Assembly: GCA_017501465.1 (NCBI GenBank)
Contig: JAFVWY010000018.1
Coordinates: 1 to 64,000 of the forward strand
Length of the DNA: 64,000 nt
Direction: 5' to 3'
Source of the DNA: Bacilli bacterium
Lineage (GTDB): Bacteria > Bacillota_I > Bacilli_A > ML615J-28 > CAG-313
The notes under the pieces were generated by a model. It worked only from the letters and a program-made list of their open reading frames with translations, searched no databases and was not told the DNA's origin. Below are positions 44,724 through 55,752 of this stretch, in pieces (the stretch's first letter is position 1; every line of letters starts with the position of its first letter). Made by a program: the position numbers and the translations under genes.

Positions 44724-44752
44724 TCATCTAGGTTAAAAACTAGGAGTATTTT

Positions 44753-45514
44753 ATGAAAGAGTTTTTTGAATATTTCTTTGGTAAAGGTGATACAATAGAG
44801 TTTCATCATTTCTCAAGTGCACATTGGTTACCAATTTTGATTGCACTTTGGGTAATTGAAATGATTTATAGAAACAGACATAAAATTGCAGAATTAAAAT
44901 GGGAAAAGACATTAAGAATGGGTATGGCATTCGCTTTAATTATTTGTGAAATGTCATATTATTGGCGTCTTGCTAATATGGCCTCATTAGGAGGTAATGC
45001 ACATGAACATTTACCAATCACTATTTGTGGATGGGCAATTATTTTCTGTAGTTTTATGTTATTAACAAAGAATCAAACATTATTTGATATTTCATATTTT
45101 TGGGTGTTCTCTGGAACAATTTTCGCATTACTATCTCCTGTAGTAATTGCCTATACTGGTCCAACTAGATTTAGATATTATCAATTCTGGGGCGAACATT
45201 TATTTGGTTATTTTGCAATTTTCTATATGATTTTTGTTCATAAGATGAGACCAAATTTCAAATCAATGATTAAATCATATGTTGGACTTGCAATTATGAC
45301 AGTTATCGCAACTTATGTTAATAATTTATTAGGTTCACCTGCAAACTATTTATTTATGGCTGAACCAGAACCAACTGCTTCTATATTAGATTATTTACCA
45401 AAAAATTACTTTTTAAGAATGTTATTAATGGGTGGAGTTATGACAATACTTTATCTACTTGCATACTTACCATGGTTCTTAAAAGATAGAAAAGCTAAAA
45501 AAACAATTAATTAA
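44753..45514 (+). CDS. YwaF/TIGR02206-type integral membrane protein
   Basis: 253 residues with six to seven membrane helices. The family pattern is present: FHHFSSAHWLPILIALW near the N-terminus, MSYYWRLANM, an ICGWAIIFCSFMLL helix, and YFAIFYMIFVHKMRP. The function of this family is unknown. It lies after the GKRP-like gene in the same transcript (CTAGGAGT is the ribosome site) and before a strong terminator. A shared role in sugar handling is only inference from the operon. Confidence 0.85.
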   Translation: MKEFFEYFFGKGDTIEFHHFSSAHWLPILIALWVIEMIYRNRHKIAELKWEKTLRMGMAFALIICEMSYYWRLANMASLGGNAHEHLPITICGWAIIFCSFMLLTKNQTLFDISYFWVFSGTIFALLSPVVIAYTGPTRFRYYQFWGEHLFGYFAIFYMIFVHKMRPNFKSMIKSYVGLAIMTVIATYVNNLLGSPANYLFMAEPEPTASILDYLPKNYFLRMLLMGGVMTILYLLAYLPWFLKDRKAKKTIN

Positions 45515-45518
45515 ATAA

Positions 45519-45557
45519 TTAAAGATACATAAATTATTTTATGTATCTTTTTTTTAC
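45519..45557 (+). terminator. Rho-independent terminator after the YwaF-type gene
   Basis: Thirteen-base stem AAAGATACATAAA / TTTATGTATCTTT followed by a long T run. Confidence 0.95.
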
Positions 45558-45610
45558 ATATATTTATAATTTTAGAAAATATTATAGAAATATAAAAAAA
45601 GATTATATTC

Positions 45611-45639
45611 TTGATAAAATTGGTAAGGTATGATATAAT
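45611..45639 (+). promoter_or_regulatory. Strong promoter of the GroEL-like operon
   Basis: TTGATA, a 17-base spacer and TATAAT (45634-45639) with extended TGA. Confidence 0.85.
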
Positions 45640-45661
45640 AATTTAATAAAGGGGGAGAAAA

Positions 45662-45706
45662 ATGTTGTGGGATATTTTAATGAAAGATGGTATACATCTT
45701 GAATAA
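45662..45706 (+). CDS. Possible 14-residue leader peptide overlapping the GroEL-like gene
   Basis: The only strong ribosome site here (GGGGGAG, 45651-45657) sits before ATG 45662, which opens a 14-codon frame (MLWDILMKDGIHLE) ending in TAA at 45706. This overlaps the first 20 bases of the GroEL-like gene in another frame. The GroEL-like ATG (45687) has no good site of its own, so ribosomes ending the leader would restart there. An upstream-ORF coupling device is inference; expression of the peptide is unproven. Confidence 0.5.
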   Translation: MLWDILMKDGIHLE

Positions 45707-47135
45707 TCAAATAAATGTATTGAAAACTATTATTTCAGGAGTAGAGTTAGTTTATAACACCATTTTATATACATTTGGTCCAGGTGGAAAAAACGTATTA
45801 ATTAAAAGACCAAATAAGATTATTATTGCAGATGATGGAGTAAGTGTTGTAAATAATATAGTAACAAATGATGCTAATTTAAATATTGGGGTAGAACTTT
45901 GTAAGAGTATTTCTAACTCTATTAATAACTTATGTGGTGATGGAACTACTACTTCTATTCTTTTATTTTATTATTTTTTAAGAAATTCTTTTGAATTAAT
46001 TAATAATGGTGTGGATTCTAATGTATTAATTACAGAGTTAAAAGATTATCTTAAAAAAATGTTAACTTTAATCGAACAAGAAAAAGTAGATATTACAGTT
46101 GATTCTTTAGAAGAAATACTTTTATCTACTACAAATAATATAGAAATTATTGAAAATGTAAAAAAGGCATATCAACTAGTAGATACTAGTGGATATATTT
46201 TATTAAAAAGAAGTAATTCTATAGATTTTATTAAACATTATAAAGGGTATAACATATATATAAATAATACATTTGAAACAAAAGAATTAAATGATATAAA
46301 AGTGATAATAGTAAATGATGTAATTTCTAGCCACTTTATAATGTCTAATTTAAATGATGATAGATACCTTATTATTTGTCTAGGAATTAATAGTAGTATT
46401 CTTAATTATTATAAAGATTCTAATATAACTATTGTTTCTATTAAAGAATCTACTTTTGATAAAGAAACAATTTTTCAGGATTTAGAAACGCTATTAAATA
46501 TTTCTTATAGTAATAAAACTATTAATATTAGTAAAAATATTGATATTTTAATTGAAAATGATGTATTGATTCTAAAAGATTTAACTTCTCAAAAATTAAT
46601 TGATAAGTTAGCAAAACAAATGGATCAAACGCTTAGCTTATCAAAACTTTCAAAACTAAAAGAAAGATATGCAAAAATCACTAAAGGCTATGTTGTTATA
46701 TATGTATCTGGAACAACGGAAGAAGAATTAGAAAATAAAGTTCTAATATATGAAGATGCTGTAAAAGCTGGATATAATGCACTAAAATTTGGTGTGTGTT
46801 GTGGTGGAGGATATATATATTATTTACTTAGTAAAAAAGTTGATGGCACTTATTTTTATGTTATTAAAGAAAGCTTGCGATCTTTAATTATGACGCTAAT
46901 AAGAAATAGTGTTAGTACAGCTGAAAACATATATCAAAAATTATCTTTAGATACTTGGGTAGACTTAAGAACACTAGAAGTAATGAATATTAGTAAGATC
47001 TCTATCAAGGATTCTATATATACAATAAAAGAAATTTTAAAAACAGTTATAAATAATGTGTGTTTGTTATTAAACACTAAAATGATAATATTTAATGAAA
47101 ATATAAATAAACAAACTATTGATGATTTATTATAG
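45687..47135 (+). CDS. Divergent GroEL/Cpn60-like protein
   Basis: 482 residues (GroEL about 545), very divergent. Recognisable: TFGPGGKNV (29-37), ADDGVSV, CGDGTTTS with Asp85, YEDAVKAGYNALKFGV with Asp357 (the catalytic Asp398 of GroEL) and GGG at 373-375. Changed: the Lys51 position is Asp49, and the ATP-site Asp495 position seems to be Asn434 (VMNISKI). The apical domain (about 170-320) is poorly conserved, with little left of the substrate groove. From the ATG to the Gly-Pro of TFGP is 32 residues, exactly as in GroEL, supporting this start. No groES is beside it. It could be a paralogue with a new client or the only chaperonin of the genome. Confidence 0.85.
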   Translation: MVYILNNQINVLKTIISGVELVYNTILYTFGPGGKNVLIKRPNKIIIADDGVSVVNNIVTNDANLNIGVELCKSISNSINNLCGDGTTTSILLFYYFLRNSFELINNGVDSNVLITELKDYLKKMLTLIEQEKVDITVDSLEEILLSTTNNIEIIENVKKAYQLVDTSGYILLKRSNSIDFIKHYKGYNIYINNTFETKELNDIKVIIVNDVISSHFIMSNLNDDRYLIICLGINSSILNYYKDSNITIVSIKESTFDKETIFQDLETLLNISYSNKTINISKNIDILIENDVLILKDLTSQKLIDKLAKQMDQTLSLSKLSKLKERYAKITKGYVVIYVSGTTEEELENKVLIYEDAVKAGYNALKFGVCCGGGYIYYLLSKKVDGTYFYVIKESLRSLIMTLIRNSVSTAENIYQKLSLDTWVDLRTLEVMNISKISIKDSIYTIKEILKTVINNVCLLLNTKMIIFNENINKQTIDDLL

Positions 47136-47145
47136 GAGGTAACAT

Positions 47146-48669
47146 ATGAGCCATGATGAATTAACTAGTATGATAAAAGAACAATCCAAAGAAATAGAAA
47201 AAATTAAAAGTCAACAAAATAACGTTGACTTAAAAGAATTCTATTTAAATAAATATCAGGAAATGTATGAAGAGATTGTTAAAAATCGTATTGAAGAAAT
47301 AGATAATGAATTAAAAGAAATGGATAACGAAATTGTTAAACTTACTGATTCAGTATCTAGAATTGAAGAAGATATTCATACTAATGAATTAACTAAACAA
47401 AAAATTGAAATAGTTGAACAAAAGATTTATGAATGTTACGCACAAATGGAAGAAGAACGCTTTAAAAGTGAAACGGTTTGTGATAAATTACAAAGAGATA
47501 CAATTGTACTTTGTAATCAACATCATATGCATGTAGAGTCTTGGTTTACAACTTTAAATAATTATTATAATGGTTTAATCACAAATGGCGAATTATTAGA
47601 TCAAATTAGTCAATTAACTAATTTAATGAATAATGAATGTTACGAATTATCTTTAAAAATTAAGAATAATGAAATCGAAAACAGAAGATTAGAAAAAATT
47701 TTAGATGATAAGATTTTCGAGATTAGAAAACAACTAGATAGCCTAATTAAAGAAAAAGAAAGATATGAACAATATCTTTATGAAGTGTCTACAGAACAAA
47801 AGATGGCTTTAAAAAATGACTTACAAATCAGACTAGAACATAAAGTTACTTATTTACAAGAAATAAAGGCTTCTTTTATTGAAATGAGTTCTAAACAATT
47901 GAAAGAATTTACTGATTTATATAATAAAAATTATTTAATCAGTAAACCATCAATTGAACAAGTTCAAGAATATGATCAGTTATTTAGTAAGTTTAAGTCA
48001 CGTTTAATTACTATTGATACTAAATCTAATTTAGATTATCAAAGAAAGAAAAGATTATCTTTTTTACAACAAGAAAAGGCTCGCCTTGATGAAATTAAAT
48101 CTAAAAAAGATGGAATCGATGAAAAGGTTAAAAGATTTAAAGAAGCAAGTGTTGTTATAAAACAAACGATTGAAGAACTTGATTTACATGTAGAAAATAT
48201 TAAAAAAGAGTTAACTCAATATCAGAATAAGAATTTTATTCTATATAACGATTATTATTTAAAAGATATTAAAGAATGTAAAAAAGCAATAGAACATCAA
48301 CAACAATTAATTACATCTTTAAAAGAAGAAAGAACTTATAGATTGTTTGATCCAGAAGTTGAAAAGATTAAAGAATTAGATAATGAAATTCATGTAGAAG
48401 AATTAAATTTAAATGATCTTATCAAAAGACTAGATAATGTTGAAGAAAACTATGCTGCATTCTTAAAAGAAAATGATAATAATCAAATAAAAGTACTATT
48501 AGAAGAAGGCCAGTATTTTGAAGAAAAAATTCCTCAATTAAAAATTATGCATGAAAAATTAAATTTAAAGATTGATACTTTTGAAAATGAATCTTTATCT
48601 TTATCAAAAGAACTTGTTGATTATCAAGATATAGTAATGCAGATAGAGGAATTAAAATATGAAGATTAG
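47146..48669 (+). CDS. Long coiled-coil protein of unknown function
   Basis: 507 residues, almost all charged heptad-type helix (Glu, Lys, Leu, Ile). Strong coiled-coil stretches run from about 1 to 100, 165 to 250 and 290 to 505; breaks occur around 120-150 (CNQHHMHVESWFTTLNNYYN) and 260-275. No signal, membrane helix or ATPase motif, so it is not a complete SMC. AGGAGGT precedes the ATG 10 bases after the GroEL-like stop, and the gene overlaps the B3/4 gene by 11 bases. A scaffold role with these two neighbours is inference. Confidence 0.88.
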   Translation: MSHDELTSMIKEQSKEIEKIKSQQNNVDLKEFYLNKYQEMYEEIVKNRIEEIDNELKEMDNEIVKLTDSVSRIEEDIHTNELTKQKIEIVEQKIYECYAQMEEERFKSETVCDKLQRDTIVLCNQHHMHVESWFTTLNNYYNGLITNGELLDQISQLTNLMNNECYELSLKIKNNEIENRRLEKILDDKIFEIRKQLDSLIKEKERYEQYLYEVSTEQKMALKNDLQIRLEHKVTYLQEIKASFIEMSSKQLKEFTDLYNKNYLISKPSIEQVQEYDQLFSKFKSRLITIDTKSNLDYQRKKRLSFLQQEKARLDEIKSKKDGIDEKVKRFKEASVVIKQTIEELDLHVENIKKELTQYQNKNFILYNDYYLKDIKECKKAIEHQQQLITSLKEERTYRLFDPEVEKIKELDNEIHVEELNLNDLIKRLDNVEENYAAFLKENDNNQIKVLLEEGQYFEEKIPQLKIMHEKLNLKIDTFENESLSLSKELVDYQDIVMQIEELKYED

Positions 48670-49315
48670 TATTAATAAAGAATTAAAAGAAAAATTACCT
48701 AATTTTTCTGTTATTGCATATACAATGGATGTTGATAACTTAAAAACAGATATTGTTGAAAATATGCTTACTTCTTTGAAGGTTGATTTTTCTATTGACG
48801 ATGTTACTACTAATTATTTCATAAAGCAAACAAGAGATGCCTATAAAATTCTAAAAAAAGATCCAAGTCACACAAGATGTGCAACAGAAGCATTAGTTAG
48901 AAGGGTTATAAAACATAATAATAATGAATCTGGCCCGATTTATTCTTTGGGTGATATTATTGATCTTGGTAACATTTTATCAGTTAAAACATTAAGAAGT
49001 GTTTGTGTTGTCGACTTAGAAAAAATTGTCAAAGATATTGAAATCAGAGTTGGTAGAGAAAATGAGGTCGTTAATGCTATAAACAGAAGCGCTATTAATG
49101 CGTGTAATTTAATTGTTTATTGTGATGATTTGGGTATCTTTGGTTCACCAACTAGCGACACACTAAGAACTAGCGTCACTAATAACACGAAATCCATTCT
49201 TGTGATGATTATGTGTTTTGGTGTAGAAAACACAAAAGAAAATGAAGAATTATTAAAAGAATTATATATTAATTATGCTAACGCAAAAAATTTAAATAAA
49301 ATACTTGTAGAGTGA
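48659..49315 (+). CDS. Solo B3/B4 domain protein (PheRS-beta-like editing domain)
   Basis: 218 residues, one B3/B4 fold without the synthetase. Family blocks: [53 protein letters not shown] and a late [12 protein letters not shown] stretch. In PheRS the B3/B4 domain hydrolyses Tyr-tRNA(Phe); solo members bind amino acids or tRNA and their targets are mostly unknown. The next gene is glnS, 11 bases on, so an editing or tRNA role is possible. The start overlaps the coiled-coil gene. Stop is TGA. Confidence 0.85.
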   Translation: MKISINKELKEKLPNFSVIAYTMDVDNLKTDIVENMLTSLKVDFSIDDVTTNYFIKQTRDAYKILKKDPSHTRCATEALVRRVIKHNNNESGPIYSLGDIIDLGNILSVKTLRSVCVVDLEKIVKDIEIRVGRENEVVNAINRSAINACNLIVYCDDLGIFGSPTSDTLRTSVTNNTKSILVMIMCFGVENTKENEELLKELYINYANAKNLNKILVE

Positions 49316-49326
49316 GGGAATTTATC

Positions 49327-50970
49327 ATGATTAATGAAACATCAAACTTTATTAAAACTATTATGAAAAATGAACTAGAATCAGGAGTAGTAGACCACAT
49401 ACTTACTCGTTTTCCGCCTGAACCTAATGCATATTTACATATTGGTCATGCAAGAGCAATTGTAACAAATTTTGAATTAGCTAAATATTTTGGTGGACAA
49501 ACAAATCTACGTTTTGATGATACTAATCCAGTAAAAGAAGACGCAGAATATGTAGAAGCAATTCAAAAAGATTTAGAGTGGTTAGGATATGTTCCTAGAA
49601 TTGTTGTTTATGGTTCAAGTTATTTTGAAGAAACTTATGAAAAAGCTATTCTTTTAATCAAAAAAGGTTTAGCGTTTGTTTGTGATTTATCACAAGAAGA
49701 AATTAGTCAATATCGTGGTGATGATAAAACACCAGGTAAAAATTCACCATATAGAAATAGAACAATTGAAGAAAACTTAAAACTTTTTAAGGAAATGCGT
49801 GATGGATTATATCCAAATGGATCAAAAACTTTACGTGCAAAAATTGATATGGCATCTCCTAATATTAATATGAGAGATCCAGTGTTATATCGTATCATTC
49901 ACATTAATCATCATCAAACTGGTGATAAATGGTGCATCTATCCGATGTATGACTTTGCGCATCCATTACAAGATTCATTTGAAGGGATTACCCATTCATT
50001 ATGTAGTTTAGAATATGAAGATCACAGACCTTTATATGATTGGGTTGTTAACAATTGTGAAGTTGCTCATAAACCAAGACAAATTGAATTTGGTCGTTTA
50101 GGTATTACTAATATGATTATGAGTAAAAGATATTTAAAACAATTAGTTGATGAAAATTTAGTTGTTGGATATGATGATCCAAGAATGCCTACATTAGTAG
50201 GTCTTAGAAGAAGAGGATTTACTCCTAATGCGATAAAAGAATTTATTCTTTCTACTGGTTTATCTAAAATTAATTCAACTGTTGATTATGAAATGTTAGA
50301 ACATTTTGTAAGAGAAGATTTAAAATTAAAAACAACAAGACCTATGGCTATTTTAAAACCATTAAAAGTTGTTATTACTAACTATCCAGAAAATCAAGTA
50401 GAAGAATTAGAAGCTATTAATAATGCTGAATGTCTTGAACTTGGTTCTAGAAAGATCACTTTCTCAAGAAATATATATATTGACCAAGATGATTTCTTGC
50501 CTGAAAAGCCTAATAAACATTGGAAGAGATTTTCAGTTGGATTAGAAGTAAGATTAATGCATGCTTACTTTATTAAATGTAATGAAATAATTTATAATGA
50601 AGATGGCTCTATTAAAGAATTACATTGTACATATGATCCGGCTACTAAGAGTGGTACAGGATTTAATGAAAGAAAACCAAATGGGACAATTCAATATGTA
50701 GATGCTGCAACTTGCATTCCAGCTCAATTCAATATCTTTGAACCATTAATGTTAGATGCAAAAGTATCTAGTGAAAACTTTAAAGAAAGAATGAATCCTA
50801 ACTCATGGACTAAATTAAATGGTTTTGTGGAAGGTAGTCTAAAAGATACTAAACCACTAGATCATTATCAATTTGTCAGATGTGGTTACTATGTAACTGA
50901 TAAAGAATCATCTAAAGATTTATTAATCTTTAACCAAACAGTTAGTTTAAAATCATCATTTGGTAAATAG
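49327..50970 (+). CDS. glnS: Glutaminyl-tRNA synthetase
   Basis: 547 residues, class I synthetase. HIGH signature in [15 protein letters not shown], then [16 protein letters not shown] and the KMSKS equivalent IMSKRYLKQ. The anticodon-binding beta-barrels fill the C-terminal third. It charges tRNA(Gln) directly, so at least this route does not need the GatCAB amidotransferase. The GTG at 49312 is an alternative start; ATG 49327 is chosen because GAGGGAA lies just upstream. GlnRS is patchy in Firmicutes. Followed two bases later by pcrA. Confidence 0.96.
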   Translation: MINETSNFIKTIMKNELESGVVDHILTRFPPEPNAYLHIGHARAIVTNFELAKYFGGQTNLRFDDTNPVKEDAEYVEAIQKDLEWLGYVPRIVVYGSSYFEETYEKAILLIKKGLAFVCDLSQEEISQYRGDDKTPGKNSPYRNRTIEENLKLFKEMRDGLYPNGSKTLRAKIDMASPNINMRDPVLYRIIHINHHQTGDKWCIYPMYDFAHPLQDSFEGITHSLCSLEYEDHRPLYDWVVNNCEVAHKPRQIEFGRLGITNMIMSKRYLKQLVDENLVVGYDDPRMPTLVGLRRRGFTPNAIKEFILSTGLSKINSTVDYEMLEHFVREDLKLKTTRPMAILKPLKVVITNYPENQVEELEAINNAECLELGSRKITFSRNIYIDQDDFLPEKPNKHWKRFSVGLEVRLMHAYFIKCNEIIYNEDGSIKELHCTYDPATKSGTGFNERKPNGTIQYVDAATCIPAQFNIFEPLMLDAKVSSENFKERMNPNSWTKLNGFVEGSLKDTKPLDHYQFVRCGYYVTDKESSKDLLIFNQTVSLKSSFGK

Positions 50971-50972
50971 AC

Positions 50973-53045
50973 ATGAGTATTTTAGAAAACTTAAACGAAC
51001 AACAAATTGCTGCCGTAAAACAAGTTGAAGGTCCAGTCATTGTATTTGCGGGAGCAGGAACAGGAAAAACAAAAACTTTAACATCAAGAATCGCTTATAT
51101 GATAAGCGAAAAAAATATTAATCCCAAAAATATTTTAGCAATTACTTTCAATAAAAAAGCTACTAATGAAATGAGGGAAAGAATTAGTAATCTTTGTGGT
51201 GAAGAAGCTAAATATGTAACTATTTCAACAATCCATTCATTTTGCGCAAGAATTTTAAGACAAACTATCACAAAGTTAGGGTATGAGAAAAACTTTGAAA
51301 TAATTGATGATGATGATGCTAATAAACTTATTAATGAATTATATAAAGAATTAGACTTATCTAGAAAATATTTCTCACCCAAAGCTGCTTATAATATTAT
51401 TAGTGCATATAAAAATGGTATTGGTGAATTAAATGGTGTTCCAAAACAAATATATGATCATTATCAAAAATCATTAAAAGAAAATAATCAAGTTGATTTT
51501 GATGACTTATTAGTATTAACTGAAGAAATTTTTACTAGTTTTCCAGATGTTTTAGAACATTTCCAAAATAAATATCAATATATATTAGTAGATGAATTCC
51601 AAGATACTAATATTATTCAATATAGTATTATTAAACTATTAGCTTTAAAACATCAAAATATTTTTGTTGTTGGTGATGATGATCAAAGCATCTATTCATT
51701 TAGAGGAGCTAATGTTGGTAATATGTATCAATTCTCTAAAGATTTTGATGCTAAATTATTTAAGCTTACACAAAATTATCGTTCAACTAATGCGATATTA
51801 AAAGGTTCTAATAATTTAATTTCACATAATTTAAAAAGAGAAAAGAAGGAACTTTATAGTGAAAATCCTGGAAGCTTACAAGATATAGTTATTCATGATG
51901 CATATTACTATGAAGATGAACCTAGATTTATTGTTGATGAAATTAAAAAGTTAGTGAGAAATGGCTACGACTATAAAGATATTGCAATATTATATAGAAC
52001 TAATGTTATATCAAGAAATATCGAGCTTGCATTAATTGAAAATGGTATACCATATGTTATTTATGGTGGATTTGCTTTCTTAAAAAGAAAAGAAATCAAG
52101 GATGTAATTAGTTATTTGAAATTTATAATGGATTCAGAAAATATTTTCCATTTCAAAAGAATAATTAATTTACCAGCCCGTGGTATCGGTGATAAGACTA
52201 TTGAAAAATTGTTAGAGGGTAAAGAAGCTAAAGGGCTTACTTTATTTGAAGCAATTGATGAGTTACATAGTAGTAGTGCTTCTAGTAAAACAGAAGCTTT
52301 AGTAAATTTTAAGAATTTAATTATTTCATTAAAAGAAGACTTTGATACAATGCAGTTACCAGATTTTTATGAACATATGTTAAATGTTACTGGTTATTTG
52401 GATTACATTAAAGAACAAGCTTTAGAAGATGAAGAAACTCATCGAATTGACAATATTCAAGAATTTAAATCTATTCTTGTTCAATTAGAAACAAGACCTG
52501 ATTTACAAGATTTAACATCTAAAGAAAAATTACTTGTTGGTTTTGATGATGTAATTTTAGATGAAACACTAGGTACTAAACAAGACGTTAATGGTGTTGT
52601 ATTGTCAACTGTTCATTCTGTTAAAGGATTAGAATTTAAAGTTGTATTTGTTACAGCATTAGAAGAAGGTATTTTTCCATCTTTAAAAAATGATTCTGAG
52701 ATTGAAGAAGAAAGAAGAATCGCATATGTTGCATTTACAAGAGCCAAAGAAAAAGTATATATGACTTGCGTTTCTAGAAGATTAATATATGGTAGAGTTG
52801 TTTTAAATCAAAAGTCTCGCTTTATCACAGAATACATTGCTTCTCAAGATTGGAAAGAGCATTTAGAAGAGAAAAAAGAAGCAGCAGATAATACACCAAT
52901 TAAAACTGGTGATAAAGTAGTTCACTTTAATTTTGGTGAAGGAATTGTTGTTTCGGAAAATAATGCGATTATACAAGTATTATTTGATAAAGACCATTCA
53001 TTAAGAAAAATACTTAGAAATCACCCATCACTTAGAAAGAAATAA
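50973..53045 (+). CDS. pcrA: ATP-dependent DNA helicase PcrA/UvrD
   Basis: 690 residues, SF1A helicase. Motifs: GAGTGKT (I), VDEFQDTN (II), GDDDQSIYSFRGA (III), TVHSVKGLEF (V) and VAFTRAKE (VI), all intact. The C-terminal Tudor-like tail (VVHFNFGEGIVVSENNAII) binds RNA polymerase in PcrA. It acts in nucleotide excision repair and clears replication conflicts. The pcrA-ligA pair is the common Firmicutes order. It has no strong ribosome site of its own and is two bases after glnS, so coupled translation is likely. Confidence 0.97.
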   Translation: MSILENLNEQQIAAVKQVEGPVIVFAGAGTGKTKTLTSRIAYMISEKNINPKNILAITFNKKATNEMRERISNLCGEEAKYVTISTIHSFCARILRQTITKLGYEKNFEIIDDDDANKLINELYKELDLSRKYFSPKAAYNIISAYKNGIGELNGVPKQIYDHYQKSLKENNQVDFDDLLVLTEEIFTSFPDVLEHFQNKYQYILVDEFQDTNIIQYSIIKLLALKHQNIFVVGDDDQSIYSFRGANVGNMYQFSKDFDAKLFKLTQNYRSTNAILKGSNNLISHNLKREKKELYSENPGSLQDIVIHDAYYYEDEPRFIVDEIKKLVRNGYDYKDIAILYRTNVISRNIELALIENGIPYVIYGGFAFLKRKEIKDVISYLKFIMDSENIFHFKRIINLPARGIGDKTIEKLLEGKEAKGLTLFEAIDELHSSSASSKTEALVNFKNLIISLKEDFDTMQLPDFYEHMLNVTGYLDYIKEQALEDEETHRIDNIQEFKSILVQLETRPDLQDLTSKEKLLVGFDDVILDETLGTKQDVNGVVLSTVHSVKGLEFKVVFVTALEEGIFPSLKNDSEIEEERRIAYVAFTRAKEKVYMTCVSRRLIYGRVVLNQKSRFITEYIASQDWKEHLEEKKEAADNTPIKTGDKVVHFNFGEGIVVSENNAIIQVLFDKDHSLRKILRNHPSLRKK

Positions 53046-53048
53046 TAG

Positions 53049-55078
<2,030 letters not shown>

Positions 55079-55124
55079 ACTTTTATTTAGTGTTAAAAAA
55101 AGTTATTAATTTATATATATTTAC

Positions 55125-55153
55125 TTGCGTTTTTTATATAAATATAGTATAAT
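55125..55153 (+). promoter_or_regulatory. Promoter of the pot operon
   Basis: TTGCGT, a 17-base spacer and TATAAT (55148-55153). Half-sites for a likely repressor lie just downstream. Confidence 0.7.
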
Positions 55154-55160
55154 AAAATAA

Positions 55161-55187
55161 GTTTAGTAAAATTAAACTTTTAGTTTA
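55161..55187 (+). promoter_or_regulatory. Candidate operator: three GTTTA half-sites
   Basis: GTTTA (55161-55165), its complement TAAAC (55173-55177) and GTTTA again (55183-55187) lie in the transcribed leader between the -10 and the ribosome site. An XRE-cupin regulator is encoded right after, so autoregulation is a fair guess. Short A/T-rich repeats can also arise by chance. Confidence 0.4.
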
Positions 55188-55201
55188 TTAAGGAGGACTT
55201 T

Positions 55202-55735
55202 ATGAGTATTGGAAACAAGATCAAAGAGTTGAGGAATAAAGTCAGTTTAACGCAAACTGAACTAGCAGAAAGATGTGATTTAACCAAAGGATATATCTCT
55301 CAAATCGAAAATGATTTAACAAGTCCTTCAATCACTACTTTAACGGATATTTTGACTGCTCTTGGTACTACATTATCTGATTTCTTTAATGATGATAGTG
55401 ACCAACAAATCATTTTTAAAAAAGATGATTATTTTCAAAAAGTTCGTGATAGTGAATCAATTACGTGGTTAGTGCCAAATAGTCAAAAAAATGAAATGGA
55501 ACCCATTTTATTTACTTTAAATGTTGGTTCTCAAACAGAAATTGATATGCCTCATGAAGGTCAAGAGTTTGGATATGTTTTAAAAGGGAAAATCACGGTG
55601 GTATATGGTAAGAAAAAATATATTTGTAAAGAAGGAGAAACTTTCTATTTTACGACCGATAAAGAACATTATTTAATAAATAATGGCACTAAAGTTGCTA
55701 GTATCATTTGGGTAACAAGCCCGCCTAATTTTTAG
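55202..55735 (+). CDS. XRE-family regulator with C-terminal cupin domain
   Basis: 177 residues. Helix-turn-helix at about 6-60 (KIKELRNKVSLTQTELAERC, YISQIENDLTSPSI), linker, then a cupin fold at about 105-175 (MPHEGQEFGYVLKGKITVVY). This is the PuuR-like layout of regulators that sense small amines or acids. Polyamine transport genes follow 17 bases later, so it most likely controls potABCD by sensing polyamine. AAGGAGGA gives a strong start. Confidence 0.92.
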   Translation: MSIGNKIKELRNKVSLTQTELAERCDLTKGYISQIENDLTSPSITTLTDILTALGTTLSDFFNDDSDQQIIFKKDDYFQKVRDSESITWLVPNSQKNEMEPILFTLNVGSQTEIDMPHEGQEFGYVLKGKITVVYGKKKYICKEGETFYFTTDKEHYLINNGTKVASIIWVTSPPNF

Positions 55736-55752
55736 TAAAGGAATAAACTAAT

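Noticed and set aside
45662-45706. Frameshift joining the 14-codon frame to the GroEL-like gene
   Set aside because: The GroEL-like ATG at 45687 gives exactly the 32 residues to Gly-Pro seen in GroEL, so the short frame is not needed as its N-terminus.
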